Source of the DNA: Brevibacillus brevis
GTDB lineage: Bacteria; Bacillota; Bacilli; Brevibacillales; Brevibacillaceae
Length of the DNA: 64,000 bases
Assembly: GCF_001039275.2 (NCBI RefSeq)
Contig: NZ_CP030117.1
Coordinates: 427,001-491,000, forward strand
Direction of reading: 5' to 3'
The translations under genes were made by a program, and so were the position numbers. The notes beneath the pieces are model-generated. The model was not told the DNA's origin and made no database searches. It saw only the letters and a program-made list of their open reading frames with translations. Below, piece by piece: positions 62,289 to 64,000 of this stretch; position 1 is the stretch's first letter; every line of letters starts with the position of its first letter.

Positions 62289-63881
62289 ATGAAGAAGAGT
62301 GTTTTTATGGTATTGAGTTCGGCCCTCGTTTTCGGCGGAATGATGACAGGGTACGAAGGCGCTATCCAAGCGGCTGAGCCGAAGGTATTAAGAATGAATC
62401 TGCAATCGGAGCCGCCTACAGCAGACCCAGGAATTGCGGAGGATATAACCTCTAGCACGATCATCACTGCTATATTCGAAGGTCTGACACGTCTCGGAAA
62501 AGACGGAAAGGTGCACCCAGCCGCGGCAGAGAGCTATACCGTTTCTAAGGATGGAAAAACCTATGAATTCAAAATTCGTGAAGCAAAATGGAGCAACGGC
62601 GATCCAGTAACGGCATATGACTTCGAATATGCTTGGAAACGTGCGCTCGATCCAAAGACAGCATCCAACTACGCCTACCAGTTGTATTATGTAAAAGGTG
62701 CAGAAGACTTCAACAAAGGGACCGGCAAGGCGGGAGACGTTGGCGTAAAGGCGATTGACGATAAGACGCTAAAAGTGGAACTGACAAACTCGACACCATT
62801 TTTCCCGGAGCTGGTAGCTTTTCAAACATACTTCCCGGTGAACAAGAAGGTAGTCGAAGGCAACAGAAAATGGGCTGACGATGCAAAGACGGTTGTTGGC
62901 AACGGACCATTCAAAATGGAAACATGGGAGCACAAGAGCAAGCTCGTAGTTTCCAAAAACGAAAAGTACTGGGATAAAGCCAATGTAAAATTGGATAAGA
63001 TCGAATTCACCATGGTAGAGGATGGGACTACGGAATTGGCTATGTTTGATAACGACGAGCTGGATTGGGCGGGTGCTCCAAACTCTTCCCTGCCAATCGA
63101 TGCACTTCCGGTTTTGAGAGAAGCTGGCATCTTGAAGACACAGCCAATCGCCGGTGCCTACTTTTATCGTTTCAATACAGAGCAAGCACCGTTTACCAAC
63201 GCAAAAATTCGTAAGGCGTTCGCCTATGCAATTCATCGTGAAAGTATCACCGCCGATGTCCTGCAAGCGGGTCAAGTGCCGGCAACAGGCTATGTACCAC
63301 CGAGCATGGCGTTGAACAAAGACGGTTACTTCAAAGACAATGATCTTGAAGTTGCAAAGAAATTACTGGTAGAAGGTATGAAGGAAGAGGGTATCTCCAA
63401 ACTCCCTCCAATTACACTCAGCTACAACACATCCGAAGGTCATAAAAAGATCGCAAAAGAAATACAGGCTCAATGGAAGAAAAACCTCGGTGTAGATATC
63501 AAGCTCGAAAATAAAGCGTGGAAGGTATACTTAGAAGACGTACACGAAGGTAATTATCAAATCGCTCGTGGAGGTTGGCTAGGTGACTTCAATGACCCCA
63601 TCAACTTCTTGGAAATGTTCCAGGAAAAAGACGGCGGAAACAACGATACACGTTGGGAAAATCCAAAGTACAAGGAGCTCCTGAGCCAATCCGCTCTGGA
63701 GCAAGACCCAGAGAAACGAAAAGCAATTCTGGCTCAAGCTGAGCAAATCCTGATGGATGAAATGCCAATCATGCCAATCTACTTCTACGCCAACTCTTGG
63801 GTGCAGAATGAAAATCTGAAAGATGTCGTAATGGATGGTCTGGGTGCTATCGATTTCAAATACGCAGATATTACTCCATAA
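62289..63881 (+). CDS. OppA-type binding protein 4, lacking the lipobox cysteine
   Basis: A 530-residue paralogue close to copy 3. Start is ATG 62289 (GGAGG seven bases upstream; ATG 62286 is adjacent). The signal peptide is MKKSVFMVLSSALVFGGMMT followed by GYEGAIQAAEPK. Where the others have AGC, this has TGY, so no lipidated cysteine exists. IQA-A looks like a signal peptidase I site instead, predicting release or loose wall association. The binding domain is intact (SEPPTADPGIAED, YYVKGAEDFNKGTG, PIMPIYFYANSWVQNENL). A terminator follows at 63896. Confidence 0.93.
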   Translation: MKKSVFMVLSSALVFGGMMTGYEGAIQAAEPKVLRMNLQSEPPTADPGIAEDITSSTIITAIFEGLTRLGKDGKVHPAAAESYTVSKDGKTYEFKIREAKWSNGDPVTAYDFEYAWKRALDPKTASNYAYQLYYVKGAEDFNKGTGKAGDVGVKAIDDKTLKVELTNSTPFFPELVAFQTYFPVNKKVVEGNRKWADDAKTVVGNGPFKMETWEHKSKLVVSKNEKYWDKANVKLDKIEFTMVEDGTTELAMFDNDELDWAGAPNSSLPIDALPVLREAGILKTQPIAGAYFYRFNTEQAPFTNAKIRKAFAYAIHRESITADVLQAGQVPATGYVPPSMALNKDGYFKDNDLEVAKKLLVEGMKEEGISKLPPITLSYNTSEGHKKIAKEIQAQWKKNLGVDIKLENKAWKVYLEDVHEGNYQIARGGWLGDFNDPINFLEMFQEKDGGNNDTRWENPKYKELLSQSALEQDPEKRKAILAQAEQILMDEMPIMPIYFYANSWVQNENLKDVVMDGLGAIDFKYADITP

Positions 63882-63895
63882 TCAAAACACGGATG

Positions 63896-63927
63896 AGAAG
63901 AGGTTTTTTACGACCTCTTCTTTTTTT
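63896..63927 (+). terminator. terminator of oppA 4
   Basis: agaagaggt (63896-63904) pairs with acctcttct (63913-63921), followed by Ts. The last 70 bases of the window show no feature. Confidence 0.8.
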
Positions 63928-64000
63928 CTGTCTCATGGACAAATGACCAATCCATTACGCCCGTGGCTACATAGAGTAAAAAGGAACTAACTGCAACCAG

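Noticed and set aside
55142..63881. Long direct repeats as a CRISPR or satellite array
   Set aside because: The similarity is coding similarity between four paralogous genes, not short regularly spaced repeats.

Overview
The window looks like chromosome of a spore-forming Firmicute of the Paenibacillaceae, most likely Brevibacillus. This is inferred from gene content rather than a database match: a GerA-type germinant receptor operon, RNase J1, a bacilliredoxin, two SAM-I riboswitches, a CdaR glycerate operon, strong AGGAGG ribosome binding sites, frequent GTG/TTG starts and roughly balanced base composition. No rRNA, tRNA or CRISPR array is visible.

Layout. 1-4.9 kb: glycerate/gluconate-type operon (GntP permease running off the left edge, glycerate kinase, CdaR regulator) and a cation/proton antiporter behind a structured leader. 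4.9-11.7 kb: cupin, two small membrane ORFs, an Lrp regulator, an MBL hydrolase, an ArsR-small ORF-ClpP group, a frameshifted epimerase and a chemoreceptor. 11.7-14.3 kb: mobile DNA, with an IS607-type element (serine transposase plus TnpB) lying between pieces that look like an older tnpB. 14.3-22.1 kb: cupin, YdjM-like protein, a large TM-anchored protein, CitR, a DUF418 protein, a second-type citrate synthase and an old yellow enzyme. 22.2-34.1 kb: regulated transporters (TetR/MFS with duplicated operators, ArsR-type/ABC-2, ArsR-type/MFS) and a MoxR-DUF58-DUF4129 operon. 34.3-40.6 kb: metY under a SAM riboswitch, rhodanese, SCO1, RNase J1, bacilliredoxin. 41.1-48.2 kb: SDR, two MFS transporters, an ECF sigma/anti-sigma pair, an LCP ligase. 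48.3-52.1 kb: ger operon. 52.1-55.0 kb: metNIQ under a second SAM riboswitch. 55.1-63.9 kb: four OppA-type binding proteins, interrupted by an AraC/SRPBCC divergent pair, with no permease genes.

How the parts work together. Two methionine/SAM-responsive transcription units (metY synthesis, metNIQ uptake) share one control logic. The transporter modules each carry their own regulator and a recognisable palindromic operator. The solitary peptide-binding proteins probably serve an Opp permease encoded elsewhere; the first has a near-perfect CodY-type box upstream.

The most unusual feature is a dispersed intergenic repeat with two copies (20531-21050 and 40679-41063). It folds into two large hairpins, has terminal inverted repeats, and shows a compensatory base change between copies. 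It could be a MITE-like element or a structured RNA family and is not explained by any gene here.
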